Below are positions 1 to 10,659 of a DNA stretch of 64,000 nucleotides, piece by piece. The stretch is taken from positions 11,556,680 to 11,620,679 of the forward strand of contig NC_082703.1 of assembly GCF_949987515.2 (NCBI RefSeq). Reading direction: 5' to 3'. The notes below the pieces were generated by a model. It was given only the letters and a program-made list of their open reading frames with translations. It searched no databases and had not been told where the DNA came from. The DNA is from Delphinus delphis. Its lineage: Eukaryota; Chordata; Mammalia; Artiodactyla; Delphinidae. Within the stretch, counting starts at the first letter, position 1, and the number at the start of each line of letters is the position of its first letter. Made by a program: the position numbers and the translations under genes.

Positions 1-182
1 CAGCCCCAACCCTGAGTGATTTCATTAGCATAAACTATCAAGTGTGGCTCAAGGAGCCCATCATCAACAACAAAGACATTCCTATCACTGAGGAACTTCT
101 AGGATTCAGAGGTTACCTTCCAGGAGCTCAGACAAAAGCCAGATCACTCTCTGGATGAAGCCACATAAACCTTACTAAACAG
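1..182. other. Unassigned edge sequence, possibly LTR-derived
   Basis: No family could be named with confidence. The wording (cctgagtgatttcattagcataaact...) resembles old mammalian LTR fragments read in antisense, but this is only an impression. It ends where an L1 ORF2 fragment begins. Confidence 0.25.
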
Positions 183-535
183 AGGTAGAAAAAGCATTTG
201 ACAAAATTCAATATTCTATCATGATGAAATCTCTCAGCAAAGTTAGAATTACAGGGAATTTTCAAGTTGCTAAAGGACATCTACAAAAACCTACATCCAA
301 CGCTATACTAAATAGTAAAAGACTAAATTATGTCCCCATGAGATTAAGAAAAATACTCAGATACTTGCTTTCATCACTTCTCTTCCACATTGTACTGGAG
401 GTCCAAGCTATTGCAATCAGATAAGAAAAAGAAATAAAAGGCATAAATCTCAGAAAGGAGGACATAAAAGTTCCTCTATTTGGAGATAATATAATTATTT
501 GTGGAGAAAATACCAGGGAAACCACAAAACAACTG
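183..535 (+). mobile_element. L1 ORF2 reverse-transcriptase fragment (old, broken)
   Basis: Conceptual translation across several frames gives the L1 ORF2 palm region: an AFDKIQ-like start near 200, then a segment around 385-505 reading like the L1 '...AIRQEKEIKGI' block followed by a degraded metal-binding motif (FGDN in place of FADD). Stops and frame changes break it. It joins abruptly to L1 3'-end sequence at about 536, so the intervening L1 part was deleted or two L1 copies abut. Confidence 0.8.
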
Positions 536-968
536 GAAAAATTATTTGAACATGCATTTCACAAAAGAAAATATACAAGTGGACAATTAGCTCATGAAAA
601 GATGCTAAACATCATTAATAAGAAGGAAATGGAAATTAAAACCACATTAAGATACCACTACACACTCATGAGGTTAGCTAAAATTAAGAAGCCAGACCAC
701 ACCAAGTGTTAGTGAGGATGTGGAAAAACTGTAACTCTCATAAACTGCTCATGGTAAAGTAAAATTGTACAACCACCTTGGAAAACAACTTATCAGTTTC
801 TTAAAATGTTATACATATACTTACTGAGATATTTACCCTAGAGTAACAAATATATATATCCACACAAAGACTTGTGCACAAATGTTCACAGTAGATTTAT
901 TTGTAATAGCCCCAAACTGGAAACAATTCAAATGTCCATCAACAGACACATGTATAAACAAACTAATA
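536..968 (+). mobile_element. Old L1 (L1M-type) 3' region, first part
   Basis: Carries the familiar ordered phrases of old L1 3' ends: 'agtgaggatgtggaaaaactgtaactctcataaactgctc', then 'atttaccctagagtaac', then 'aatagccccaaactggaaacaattcaaatgtccatcaacag'. The copy is interrupted at 969 by a CHR SINE and resumes at 1190 in the same orientation and order. Confidence 0.85.
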
Positions 969-1189
969 GGGGCTTCCCTGGTGGCGCAGTGGTTGGGAGT
1001 CCGCCTGCCGATGCAGGGGACATGGGTTCGTGCCCCGGTCCGCGAGGATCCCACGTGCCGCAGAGAAGCTGGGCCCGTGAGCCATGGCTGATAGGCCTGC
1101 ACGTCCGGAGCCTGTGCTCCGCAACGGGAGAGGCCACAGCGGCGAGAGGCCTGCGTACCGCCAAAATAAAAAAACAAAAACAAAAAAAA
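969..1189 (+). mobile_element. CHR-type SINE, ~210-bp form
   Basis: tRNA-Glu-derived SINE with Pol III A-box-like 'tggcgcagtgg' and B-box-like 'ggttcgtgccc' in the head. The tail has 'ggagcctgtgctccgcaacgggagaggccac' and an A-rich end. It sits inside an L1 3' end, so it is younger than that L1. A short TSD (actaata / cctaata) is plausible but weak. It is a retrotransposon, not a tRNA gene. Confidence 0.95.
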
Positions 1190-1592
1190 CCTAATATATT
1201 CATTAAATGGAATACTAATAAAGAATTAAAAATGAAGGAACTATTGATACATAACAATGTGGATGAATCTCAAAACCATTATGCTCAGTTTAAGAAATGA
1301 GGCAAAAAGTACACACGCTATATTGTTCCACTTATACAAATTCTAACAATGAAAACTTATCTGTACTGACAGAAAGCAGATCTGTGGTTGACTGATAAAT
1401 GCAGGTGGAGGAAGAGACGTATTACAAAGGGTCCCAAGGAAACTTTTGGGGGTGATGGAAACATTTATTATTTTTATTAATGTTGATGCTTTCTCAAGTG
1501 TATACATACGTCAAAACTGATCGGATTTACACTTTAAATATATGCACTTCAATTACACACCAATAAAGTTGGGAGAAAAGGGCAAAAAATAA
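1190..1592 (+). mobile_element. Old L1 3' region, second part
   Basis: Continues the L1 broken at 968: 'aaatggaatactaataaag...', 'acatggatgaatctcaaaaccattatgctcag'-like text, 'gatctgtggttgactg', and the terminal 'caattacacaccaataaagttg'. The order matches the L1M 3' UTR. No ORF is intact. Confidence 0.8.
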
Positions 1593-2640
1593 ATAAAGCG
1601 TGTTTTGTCAGATCTGTCAACATTTTCTCATACATATCTTCTGTTTCCAAACTAAAATATTTGTTTGCCATCCAGGAGTGCAATGTTTATTTGTATTTTC
1701 TTTTGTTTTTTATGACTTGATTTTTGAAAAATATTTAACTCTTTACTCACATTAGGATTTAAATGAGAACTTTAAAAACGAACTGGATTTAAAAGTACAG
1801 TGGGAGGACACAGAAACTATTAGGTTGTACTTGTGTCTTATTCAACATTTGGAAATAAAATTCCTAGTGACCTAAAAGGTGTCAATGAGGACAGTACACC
1901 TCTAACTGGCTAATTAGAAACGCAGTCAGCATGTTTTACCCTCAAAATGAGAGAGAAGTGTCTCAATTACCCAGCAAGTGCCTGAATGTGCCACAATTAG
2001 CTAATTATTGAGGACAGTATTTCTGTGCTCAATCAGTCAGGCAGTCACTAAGAAAGCGAATGCTAGCATCAAAAATCCAAATCCAGAACTTCCAGAAGTT
2101 AATTTTAGTTTGCATGTTCAAGTAACGGAAAAAAAAGTACTGTTTGGGGGTGGGGATATATATTTCTAAACACCAATCACACTTGGTTGAGGAAATTTTT
2201 GCTTGAATTAGGAATGAGTGTCAACCGTCCTTTTTTCAAATATTCTATTCTACTTCATTTATAAGCCATCAAAACTTTTCCATGTTTTAAATTCTACCTC
2301 CCCAACTTTTTCTAGCACCCAGAAGGGCACAGAACCATAAGCGAAAAGGTAATATTAAATATATTCCTACATAAAAATATAATGGTGTATATAAGGCAAA
2401 ATGATACTAAGCTCTGTTAGAGAATCCCTTAACAACAATATATTATCTGACATTTCTTGGGGCTATGATGTCCCCAATCTTATCACTGGTCATTACTCCT
2501 GACAATATTATTGGATCTTGAAATATTGAAATTAGAGGTAGTTTGGTGAGCCTGGATTTGTCTCACACTGAGCTGCACTGTCAGAACAAATGGAACCTGA
2601 GAAGACTCACGGCACACGGTAACGGAAACCTTTAGGATTT
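1593..2640. other. Unassigned, no feature seen
   Basis: AT-rich single-copy-looking sequence. I see no coding frame longer than background, no tandem repeat and no repeat family I can name. Confidence 0.6.
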
Positions 2641-2770
2641 GGCATCAGACAAAACAGAATTAAGTTCACAATTAAGTCCTTTGCTTTTCAAAATAAATGT
2701 AATTGTTCAGCTCTTAGAACTACAATTTTCCCATCATAAAGTAGATATAATGCCTGCTTTGCAGTGTAAG
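2640..2770 (+). mobile_element. Possible degenerate MIR SINE
   Basis: Weak resemblance to the MIR core order: 'ggcatcagacaaaacagaattaagttc', a 'cccatcataaagtagatataatgcctgctttgcag' segment like the usual 'cccatctgtaaaatgg...aatgcctgc'. Too decayed to be sure. Confidence 0.35.
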
Positions 2771-2907
2771 CAAACTATGGTAGCTGTCCATCAATGAAGG
2801 TTTACTGTGTTGAGTTTCAGGGACAGATACGCATAGTTTTGGTATGCCTCACATCCTCCAGCATTTGGGATCACTGATTACTTTCCTATTAGAAAAAAAG
2901 TGAGGAG

Positions 2908-3028
2908 GGGAATTCCCTGGCAGTCCAGTGGTTAGGACTCTGCGCTTTCACTGCCTGGGTTCAATCCCTGGTCAGGGAACTAAGATCCCACAAGCCGAGG
3001 GGTGTGGCAAAAAAAAAAAAAAAAAAAA
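2908..3028 (+). mobile_element. Short CHR-family SINE (older form)
   Basis: Head 'gggaattccctggcagtccagtggttaggactc', B-box-like 'ggttcaatccctggtc', then 'ggggaactaagatcccacaagcc' and a 20-nt poly(A). This ~120-bp form lacks the longer tail of the other CHR elements and is likely an older or shared cetartiodactyl lineage. Confidence 0.88.
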
Positions 3029-3586
3029 GACTCGTCAAGATTCTATCCTACGTGACTACAGAAAGCCCAGACCCATATTAAGTACTTGTGATAATTCCCT
3101 AGTGGTGATGGCTTCCACTGCCTCTCTTGTTGCCTGTGGTCCATTCCCTTGAGCACTCTCTCCAAGCTTCCTCTTGAAACCTTCCCTCTTCCTCACTTCC
3201 TGTAGTCAACGTCCCTTCCCTCTAGCCTCCGCCTTTCATCCAAGCATGGAAACACCCCCTTGTCTTTCACTGCCACCAAGTGCTACTGATGCTGTTGTGT
3301 GCTAATAAACTTTCTTTCCAGTTTTAAGTCTTCAAGTATTAAGTTGTTATATTTATGAATTTATTCTCATATACGAACACCATGGACTGCTAATCTCATA
3401 ATCACTATCTGAAAAATACTCCCGATTGTTATTGACCTTGATCTACCATTTTTGCCCAAAGACTCAATTTTAATAGATTGATTAATTCTCACCCCATGCC
3501 TGCTCTGTGGTGTTAGATTGGTGTCCTTACCCTCTTCATTTTTATGAAGAGGAACAGAGAAATCATAAAACATAAGACCAAGTCAT
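3029..3586. other. Unassigned, no gene seen
   Basis: Contains a pyrimidine-rich section (3165-3245) and an 'aataaactttctttcc' near 3303 that could be a polyadenylation-like remnant of an old retroelement. No family could be assigned. Confidence 0.5.
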
Positions 3587-3603
3587 AAAAATCCACTTGG
3601 TAG

Positions 3604-3806
3604 GGCTTCCCTGGTGGCACGGTGGTTGAGAGTCCGCCTGCCAATGCAGGGGACATGGGTTTGTGCCCCGGTCTGGGAAGACCCCACATGCCACAGAGCA
3701 GCTGGGCCCGTGAGCCACGGCCGCTGAGCCTGTGTGTCCGGAGCCTGTGCTCCGCAACGGGAGAGGCCACGCAGTGAGAGGCCCGCGTACCGCAAAAAAA
3801 AAAAAA
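3604..3806 (+). mobile_element. CHR-type SINE with perfect TSD
   Basis: Full ~200-bp CHR form with A and B boxes and poly(A) tail. It is flanked by an exact 17-bp direct repeat, aaaaatccacttggtag, at 3587-3603 and 3807-3823. A perfect duplication of that length points to a comparatively recent insertion. Confidence 0.97.
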
Positions 3807-3854
3807 AAAAATCCACTTGGTAGCAAAAATAAAACCAGTCCATGGGTCCCTTCA

Positions 3855-4040
3855 TTAGATGGAATTTTAGTGCAACTAGACTATTTATTCATGCAAGAAA
3901 TATCTGTGGTGTCCTGCTAAGTGCTGGGGACTGTGCTAGGCTTTAGGAATAATGATGAACAAAACTGTCATGATTCCAGCTTCACAGAGCAGGGAGTCCA
4001 GTGAATATAGACATAGAAAAATAAATCTGAAAACGACCTT
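3855..4040 (-). mobile_element. L2 LINE 3'-end fragment
   Basis: Read on + it runs 'ctatttattcatgcaag...gctaagtgctggggactgtgctaggctttaggaataatgatgaacaaaac...cagggagtc', the reverse complement of the L2 3' end (stop-to-AATAAA region). Diverged, as expected for an ancient LINE. Confidence 0.6.
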
Positions 4041-4059
4041 GAAACTCATATAACAAAAG

Positions 4060-4150
4060 TGCCTTGTTTTACCAACAAAACCCCCAGAAATGAAATTACT
4101 TGCTAAAGACTACACAGTCGGTGGCTAAATCCAGATTTCATTATGAAGGA
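4060..4150 (-). mobile_element. Possible MIR fragment
   Basis: 'attacttgctaaagactacacagtcggtggctaaatccagattt' resembles the antisense MIR core ('acttgcccaaggtcacacagctggtggc...agccaggattt'). Short and diverged. Confidence 0.45.
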
Positions 4151-4269
4151 TTTAATCTCATCTTTGACATTAAAATATTGTGTTATATGATCTCCAAGTT
4201 GCACACAGTGATCTTTCTAGAAAGCTTTCATGTACTTACATGGAACATGAACCCCAAATGACTACAGTA

Positions 4270-4490
4270 GTAGTAGCAACATGTCCTGAGAGTTTGCTAG
4301 GTTCTGAGCACTCTTAATGCATTTATTCATTCAATCATCACAACTCTTCAAGGCAGATATTATCCCCACTTACAGATGAGAAAACTGAGGCTCAGTGAGG
4401 TAAAGTAACTTGCCAAGGGGCCTCAAAGATAGTAATACTCAAAGCTTGCCCTCAAACATGCTCAGGTCTTTCTTATGACAAAATCAATAT
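4270..4490 (-). mobile_element. MIR SINE
   Basis: Clear antisense MIR: 'tttattcattcaatcatcacaactcttcaaggcagatattatccccacttacagatgagaaaactgaggctcag...aagtaacttgcc'. Ancient mammalian tRNA-derived SINE; no TSD recognisable. Confidence 0.88.
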
Positions 4491-4491
4491 T

Positions 4492-4835
4492 CCAATCTCT
4501 ACACAGATATTATACAGACTGCAAGTTCATGAAAGGTTTCTTTGGACTTCTGATCAGGATATAAAAAATGTGTAGTGTAATTGAAAAGCAAAGAGATTCC
4601 ACGGATGACACAGTAGAAGCAGCTTTGTAACAAGCTCCCAAACTCTTTGGAAGGTTGGAAACCATGACATATTTACATGGATTTGGTTAGCTCTGGACTT
4701 TGCTAAGTGCATTTGGCACTCATAATTTTTTTTTGTACTTTATCAATTAATACGTTGTTAAACCAGTTGAAAGTAGATTTCAATGGTTTCTTTAGTTCTT
4801 CATATTGAGCACAAAGGTCTACACTAGTATTCCAT
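4492..4835. other. Unassigned, no feature seen
   Basis: About 340 bases without recognisable repeat, ORF or RNA gene. It leads into the TSD of the next SINE. Confidence 0.6.
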
Positions 4836-4849
4836 AAATAATGATTCAC

Positions 4850-5062
4850 GGGCTTCCCTGGTGGCGCAGTGGTTGAGAGTCCGCCTGCCGATGCAGGGGA
4901 CATGGGTTCGTGCCCTGGTCTGGGAAGATCCCACATGCCGCAGAGCGGCTGGGCCCGTGAGCCATGGCCGCTGAGCCTGCGCGTCCGGAGCCTGTGCTCC
5001 ACAACGGGAGAGGCCACAACAGTGAGAGGCCCGTGTACCACAAAAAATTTAAAAAAATAAAA
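4850..5062 (+). mobile_element. CHR-type SINE with perfect TSD
   Basis: ~210-bp CHR form with intact A-box (tggcgcagtgg) and B-box (ggttcgtgccc) and A-rich tail. It is flanked by an exact 14-bp repeat, aaataatgattcac, at 4836-4849 and 5063-5076. Confidence 0.97.
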
Positions 5063-5079
5063 AAATAATGATTCACTGA

Positions 5080-5195
5080 TTCTAAAATTTTTTATTGAGT
5101 GCATACTATGTTAGCAATGCTTGTAGTGCTCAGAATGTAGTGGTGAACAAAATCAACATGATGCCGATTCCCTGTTTGCAGGAGTAATGATTTTA
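5080..5195 (-). mobile_element. L2 LINE 3'-end fragment
   Basis: 'tttttattgagtgcatactatgttagcaatgcttgtagtgctcagaatgtagtggtgaacaaaatcaac' is the reverse complement of the L2 terminal region. It begins right after the TSD of the preceding SINE, so the SINE landed at or beside the L2 edge. Confidence 0.65.
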
Positions 5196-5440
5196 GTTTC
5201 TCCTTCCAGTGAGAGTCCTATTAGCTCCTTCTCTTCTGTCTATAGACTCTGGCCTTCCCCAGCCTGAAATAGGCACCCTTCCTGCCCTATTCTTTCACCA
5301 CACCCAAAAATATATTTTTTCCTTGACATCTCCTCTTTCTCAACTTCCAACTTCTTCCCATTTCTGCCTCCAAACACTCTGCTGAAGCTGTTCACTCAAT
5401 AACCCTTTGGTTAACAGAATAAACCAGGTAAATGGGGGTA

Positions 5441-5937
5441 TGGTAGGCTGAATAATGGCCCCCAGTGATATCTAAGTTCCAATCCCTAGCACCTGTGACT
5501 GCTTCCTTATAGGGTAACAGATGTGATTAAGTTAAAGGATCTTGAGAAGGGAAAATCATCCTGGATTATCCAGCTCAGCTCTAGATATTATTACAAATAT
5601 CCTTAAAAGAGGGAGGCAGAGGGAGACTTGAAGACAGAAGAGGAGAAGGCAACGTGAAAATGGAACAGAGAGAGCTTTGAAGACGCTACACTGCTGAGTC
5701 TGAAGACAGAGGAAGGGGCCAGGAGCAAGGGATGCAGCTCTGAAAGCTGGAAAAGGCAAGGAAATGGATTTTCTCCTAGAGCCTCTGGAGGGAAAACAGC
5801 CCTGCAGACACTTTTTGATTTCAGCCCGGTGAAACTCATTTCGGATTTCTGACCTCCAGAACTGTAAGAGAATAAGTGTATCTTATTTTGAGTTAAGCTT
5901 GTGGTAATTTTTTAGAGCAGCATAAGAAGCTAATACA
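5441..5937 (+). mobile_element. ERVL-MaLR (MLT1-type) LTR
   Basis: Ordered LTR phrases: 'gctgaataatggcccccagtgat', 'cagatgtgattaagttaaaggatcttgag', 'atcctggattatcc', 'ccttaaaagagggaggcag', 'ctggaaaaggcaagg', 'gacctccagaactgtaagagaataa', 'gtggtaatttttt...gctaataca'. Near full length for a MaLR solo LTR. The direct repeat at the ends is not convincing. Confidence 0.78.
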
Positions 5938-6485
5938 GAGAGTCGGTCCAAGACTCTTCACCCAAATCTATGTGCCCCTGGTCTTCCTGATCACACAGCT
6001 AGATGATACTCCTCAGCTTCCTTACAGTTTCTCTTGCCCGGTTTTATTAAACCTCTCTACAGACTTAAAAGACGCCACGTATCTTGAAATTCTCTCTTAT
6101 GGATCCCTTGATTCTTCACTACTCTAATCTCTAGGACCACACTATCTCTGCCTCCTCTGAGTAGGTCCTCACTCTTCCTTTTCTCTACAATTTCTGCTCT
6201 TCTCTTTGTATATCTCCTCTGTGACAATCTCATTCTCTCTGAGAGCTTTATGCATCACGGTGATGCAGATACAACCAACTCCACAGACCCACGCCTAGTC
6301 TTTTGCTTTTCCAAATAAGTTTACCCAGATGTTGACCCACCAGAAATTCAAATTTATATTTATTCAAAAAATTCAACTTTCTTTTTCTTCCCTGTGTTTG
6401 CACCTGGCACTATCATTCTCTCAGTCAGATGGAATCAAAACTTAGAGTCTTCTTTGTGGAAGGATGAGGCTTCACGTTAATTTTT
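5938..6485. other. Unassigned; faint L2 ORF2-like text
   Basis: Parts near 6250-6460 (for example 'cctggcactatcattctctcagtcag') resemble degraded L2 ORF2 in + orientation, but the match is too weak to call. No intact frame. Confidence 0.35.
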
Positions 6486-6494
6486 GATATGAAT

Positions 6495-6715
6495 TTCTCA
6501 CAGTCATTCAATTAATATTTAACGAGTATATACCATATTCCAGGTACTATACTAAGCTACTGATACACTGATGTACTAAAGAAAGTATCTGCCCTAATGG
6601 AAGTGGTTCTAGTGCAGAAGGTATACAATAAACAAATTAACAAGTAAATATGTATAATGAGGGGTGGTAAGTACCACAGAGAGCAAGAAAGCAAGGGAAG
6701 AGGATATGGCAGAGA
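6495..6715 (-). mobile_element. L2 LINE 3'-end fragment
   Basis: 'tcattcaattaatatttaacgagtatataccatattccaggtactatactaagc...ggaagtggttctagtgcagaaggtatacaataaac' is diverged antisense L2 3' end, continuing a short way upstream into the element. Confidence 0.6.
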
Positions 6716-6990
6716 CTGCTACCTGTTTACCCAATACATATTCCAGAATAAAATTTGCAGTCTCCCCTGCAATTAGATTTAGCCCCGTGATTAAATTCTA
6801 CTAAGTGGAATGGAAACAGAAGTGGAATGTGTCATTTTTAGGCCAAAGCACTTAAAAAGAGGTGTATCCCTATGTTTGTTATAGGGTTTTTTCATATATA
6901 CTCTTAAAGGGATCCAGAATATACCATTGTAGCATAAGGATTATTTTGAACTGAAGACATATAAGAATCAATAGATGCAGGAAGAGTTGT
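6716..6990 (+). mobile_element. LTR-like fragment (family shared with 42.5 kb)
   Basis: 'ccctgcaattagatttagccccgtgattaaattctactaagtggaatggaaacagaagtggaatgtgtcatttttaggcc' matches the pattern of an old ERV LTR family that recurs in this window at about 42,500 (+), 46,800 (-) and 10,700 (-). The subfamily is not assigned. Confidence 0.5.
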
Positions 6991-7440
6991 GGGTTTTTCT
7001 TTTCTTTTTTGAGCTTCCCTTAGCAGCCCAAAAGCAAAGCCTCCCAAAAGAATTCAGTGGTCATAAATCCCTTCCGCAGGAGTTTTGCAGCCAGGGAAGA
7101 CTGTCTCCTATCACCTGAGGAGCTGGCACTGGGATAAGAAATTGGCCTGGACAGGCAAGGGCTACAAAACTGTCGTATCTCCCACCTATTCTCCTAAAGC
7201 CCCATTTATCTTCCTAAAAGCCATTTATTTTCCCACAAGCACCCTTCCCCTTCCTCTATTAAGATGGTATATGATCCCCAAATTCTATCTGCCTCTTTGA
7301 GTCACATTTTTCATGGGCTCCCATTTTCACACATGAATAAACATTGTCTTTTCTCTTGCTAATCTGCCTTTTGTTGATTTAATTCACAGGCCCTCTGTGA
7401 CTTAACCTAAGAGGTTGAAGAGAAGTTTTTCGTTCTAGAC
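6991..7440 (+). mobile_element. ERV1-like LTR 3' part
   Basis: The end reads 'gaataaacattgtcttttctcttgctaatctgccttttgttgatttaattcacaggccc...gaggttgaagagaagttttt', the usual class I LTR layout of a polyadenylation signal, a 'ctaatctg..ttgttgatttaattc' stretch and a terminal purine-rich part. A short 71-codon frame inside has no recognisable domain. Confidence 0.5.
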
Positions 7441-7464
7441 ACTATCCAGATTCTTGTTCTCATC

Positions 7465-7656
7465 TGATAACTGAATTTGTCATATATGTGCATTAAATGT
7501 TATCAGGTACATTTTCTCCATCTATTGAGACGATCACATGTAATTCATTGCATTAATTTAATCTACTACTTTAATAGATTTTTCTCTTTAGGTCATTTAT
7601 TTAATAGATATTTATCTATCCTTGCATTCTTAGAATGAATCCTACTTGATCGTTGT
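7465..7656 (-). mobile_element. Old L1 ORF2 fragment, first part
   Basis: Antisense L1 ORF2: 'ctccatctattgagacgatcacatgtaattc...ttaatctactactttaatagatttttc...tatccttgcattcttagaatgaatcctacttgatc'. The copy stops at the LTR beginning 'tgtggcagaagctgc' and appears to resume at about 8456. Confidence 0.75.
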
Positions 7657-8455
7657 GGCAGAAGCTGCTAACTGGCCACCAAAATTTACTCTCCCCTACC
7701 TCCACAGCAATAGAGTTGAAGCTGGGACTGTGGCAGCTGAGCTATAGACAAGAGTGCTGGTAAATGTTTGAAAACTGGTCCTTGGATTGGGGGAGCCATA
7801 ATTTGCAGCATTTGCCAGTTTCTGTGCTGTACTTACACTATGGCCAATTTCAAGCTACCAGTGTGACATCACTAAATACAGAATTGGAAGAGATTTTCCA
7901 AGAATGCCACTGTCTAGAGATCATATTTTCCAGACAGACTGACTTGCAGTTAGATGTAACCGAGTAACTAGATTCTTGCCAGCAATATGAGAAGGAAATT
8001 GATGTGTGCAATTTCTTTTACTTTAAGACAGCAATCAAATATATCCCATACTCTCTCTTTTCTGTCACCTGGAACCCATGGTGACCCATTTTTTACGATG
8101 CAGATGATACTGATATTCTAGTAAAAGTATGGTCCTGGACCAGTAGCACTGTGATCACCTGGGCATTTTTTTAAAGGCAAACTCTCATGTCCCACTCAAA
8201 ACCTACTAAACTAGAAAATCTGAGGGTGGGACCTAGCACTCTGGATTATTTAAAGCTCTCTAGGTGATATCTGATTTGCACTGAAGTTTGAAACCCACTG
8301 CCCTGAGTAATAATAAAGCAACGTAACTGAAGGAACCTGGGTCCCTGAGTGAACACGTGGAACAGCCAGCAAACCTGGAGCCTTGTAGCATCAGCATGAA
8401 AGAGGAATAAATGTGTATGTTCTTTAAGCCACTGAGGTCTTTTTAGTCCAGCAGC
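7657..8455 (+). mobile_element. Old ERV LTR inserted in an antisense L1
   Basis: Starts 'tgtggcagaagctgctaactggccacc' directly against L1 sequence. It ends with a polyadenylation-type segment 'gaataaatgtgtatgttctttaagccactgaggtc'. It carries a MER5-type element at 8122-8302. The family was not named; ERVL or MaLR is most likely. Confidence 0.55.
8122..8302 (+). mobile_element. hAT-Charlie MER5-type element
   Basis: 'tggtcctggaccagtagcactgtgatcacctgggca...ctactaaactagaaaatctgagggtgggacctagcactctggattatttaaagctctctaggtgatatctgatttgcactgaagtttgaaacccactg' follows the MER5A/B order, including the paired 'tgatcacctgg' and 'ctaggtgat' halves. Confidence 0.78.
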
Positions 8456-8690
8456 TTTGCTTCACCTTAATTCACATAGCTTTGATTTTTTCCATCAGTG
8501 CTGAATTTTATTTAATAATTTATTAAAATCATTTATTTATGATTTAATCAAAATTCCATTTAAAACTTTTGCATTTACATTTATAATTGAGACTGATGTA
8601 TCTATTTCCTTATATCTGCCCTAGTCCAGTTTTCATATTAAGGTTATACTGACTGTTATAGGTTCATTTTATTTGTTGTTTTTCTTTCTC
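8456..8690 (-). mobile_element. Old L1 ORF2 fragment, second part
   Basis: Antisense L1 resumes: 'ttccatcagtgctgaattttatttaataatttattaaaatc...cttttgcatttacatttataattgagactgatg...cctagtccagttttcatattaaggttatactg'. Order and orientation continue from 7656. Confidence 0.6.
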
Positions 8691-9424
8691 ACTCTGCATA
8701 CCATTCCCTGGGCAGGATCTTTTATGATTATCTCCACCTCCAAGACTTACAGTGTTGGTGTGGAGTCTCTGTTCTATGAAAATATGGGTCAGAGCCCCTC
8801 ACCTGCCAGTGGCCAGCTTGGTTCATTTCCTGGTGATGGGGTCACATCTGTGGTTTTCCACCTCCCAGGCCTCCTACCTGCCCAAAGCTGACAATGGTCA
8901 GCAGCGCTTTTCTTGTGAGAAATATTTTAATGATGTTAAAGTGAACAATCATAATTCCCTACATCAAACATGATTTAGAAATGTGAGTTGTTAACTGGAT
9001 ATATTTACACATCTGATTCTTCTTAACCAACATTTAACTTACAGAATTTTACACTAAGATTTTTACTTAGATTTTTATACTAAGACAGCAAAATACGCTC
9101 AATCTTATAACACGTTTGCCCTACCTGGCTCCTTATTTACAGTAGCTATGTGCAATAGATTGTAAATATTTTTTTAACATTTCATTCCTTATTTTAACTG
9201 AGAAAGGTAATTGACCAGTTCAGGAGTTTGGATTTCACAAAATTCTTATAAAATACTATGCATTCCTACATTTCCATAATGTAAGAACAGACCAAGAAGT
9301 CAAGGCTTATAATTTTTCTTTCTACATTTTGAGCCTATGCTGTCTCCCAGATTTGGGCATTTCCCTGGTCCTATTAAATTCTTCTGTAATGCACCTGCCC
9401 CTCTTTTGCCTGCCAAGACTATTG
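8691..9424. other. Unassigned, no gene seen
   Basis: Overlapping short frames of 72-73 codons at 8673-8973 have no recognisable domain and no splice or start context that I trust. No repeat family assigned. Confidence 0.5.
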
Positions 9425-9965
9425 TGATGATCTGCAAACAGGTCTTCTTGTCCATTTTATTCTCTCTCTAAATGATGTTACTTTCTACTACCATAGTTCT
9501 AACCATATACCTATGTTGCTGATAATACCTGAAAGTCCCCACTTTCACCAATGCCTAAAGAATGCATTCTTAGTGTCAAATTCAAGGTCCTCAAAGGTCT
9601 GGTTTATCTCTAAGTCTTACCCAAATACACGTGAGCCCAAGAGGACGCTTTCCCACTTCATGCCTTTAACACTGCCTTTCTACTCACCTCCAATGTCCTT
9701 GCCCACCACTGCTTACAGATATCAAAGTCCTACCTGTCCTTTGAAGCCCAGGTCAAATGCGCTGCCTGACGTCTGTCTTCCATAAGTGTTCTAGCTGACA
9801 GTTGTTTCACCTTCTGAAATCCTATAACGTTTTTTGTCTCCCTTCTGGCAGTTTTTAGTGTTCTACTTTGTACTTTAGCTCTCTGTGTCACTTCTGCTTT
9901 TGTACACCAATTTGGGTCTCATTACCGTTGATACACCCCAATACCCAATGCTTGTAGAAGTGGTC
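9425..9965 (+). mobile_element. L2 LINE 3' region
   Basis: Runs in L2 order: 'caaggtcctcaaaggtctggtttatctc', 'ctttaacactgcctttctactcacctc', 'ctgtcctttgaagcccaggtcaaatgcgctgcctgacg', and a weak 'cacccc..aatacccaatgcttgtagaag' end. A 90-codon frame at 9513-9785 is a chance frame in the L2. Confidence 0.7.
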
Positions 9966-10655
9966 ATGAGCTGAGTGTATAACTCACGTATTTTTTTTTA
10001 GTTAAGTGGGAGAAAAATAACCATCGCCACCCCTAACCACCACTGTGGTTTGCTCTAGTCAGACTGGGGACTCTAAGAATTTGATCCAGGACATACTCAT
10101 AAATTTCAAAGTTCAAATTCCATAGCTTCTGGCAGTTCTTTATACCTCTAAAGGTATCTCAAGGTTAATAATTTAGTTAAATTTAGCATAGCACATTGGT
10201 GAGTTTTTAGATATGCAAATGATGGCTATTATTGAAAGAATTTTTACCTAAGGCTGATTTTTAATGGGTCTCTGTTACTCAAAACACTTCTGTCTTATCT
10301 TTTACTGTTTGGGGCCCCTGTGCAGTAAAATTTTTCCAGATCCCTGCAATCTTTGAGCTCTGGACTTCCTTCGTTACCTTCAATCTCTCCTTCCAAACCA
10401 GACAATTCTTTCCTTAGCTCATCCCTTTCTTGCAATATCTTGATAATGGCAGTCAAAAAAGACCCAACACCCACTGCTTTTCAGTCTTGAACTTCAGAAC
10501 TAGAGGTTCGGTAGACACAAGATCTGACTTCAAGTTCTTTCATGGTGATAATTTTACCAAAAACATCAAGACGGAACTCCAGGGTTCCTGTCTGTGGTAC
10601 CAGTTTTCTCACCACCCAACTGCTAAGTCAGTGTCACACATCCTAGGTTTCCTTA
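9966..10655. other. Unassigned, no feature seen
   Basis: No recognisable repeat. The start of a 166-codon frame (10430-10930) lies here, but that frame runs on into antisense LTR sequence and is treated as fortuitous. Confidence 0.5.
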
Positions 10656-10659
10656 CAAC

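Noticed and set aside
969..1189. tRNA gene signalled by A- and B-box sequences (also at the other CHR SINEs)
   Set aside because: The boxes belong to tRNA-Glu-derived SINEs with long tails, poly(A) and target duplications; no cloverleaf with anticodon arm is intact.
872..1300. 142-codon frame
   Set aside because: It runs from an old L1 3' end through a CHR SINE and back into L1.
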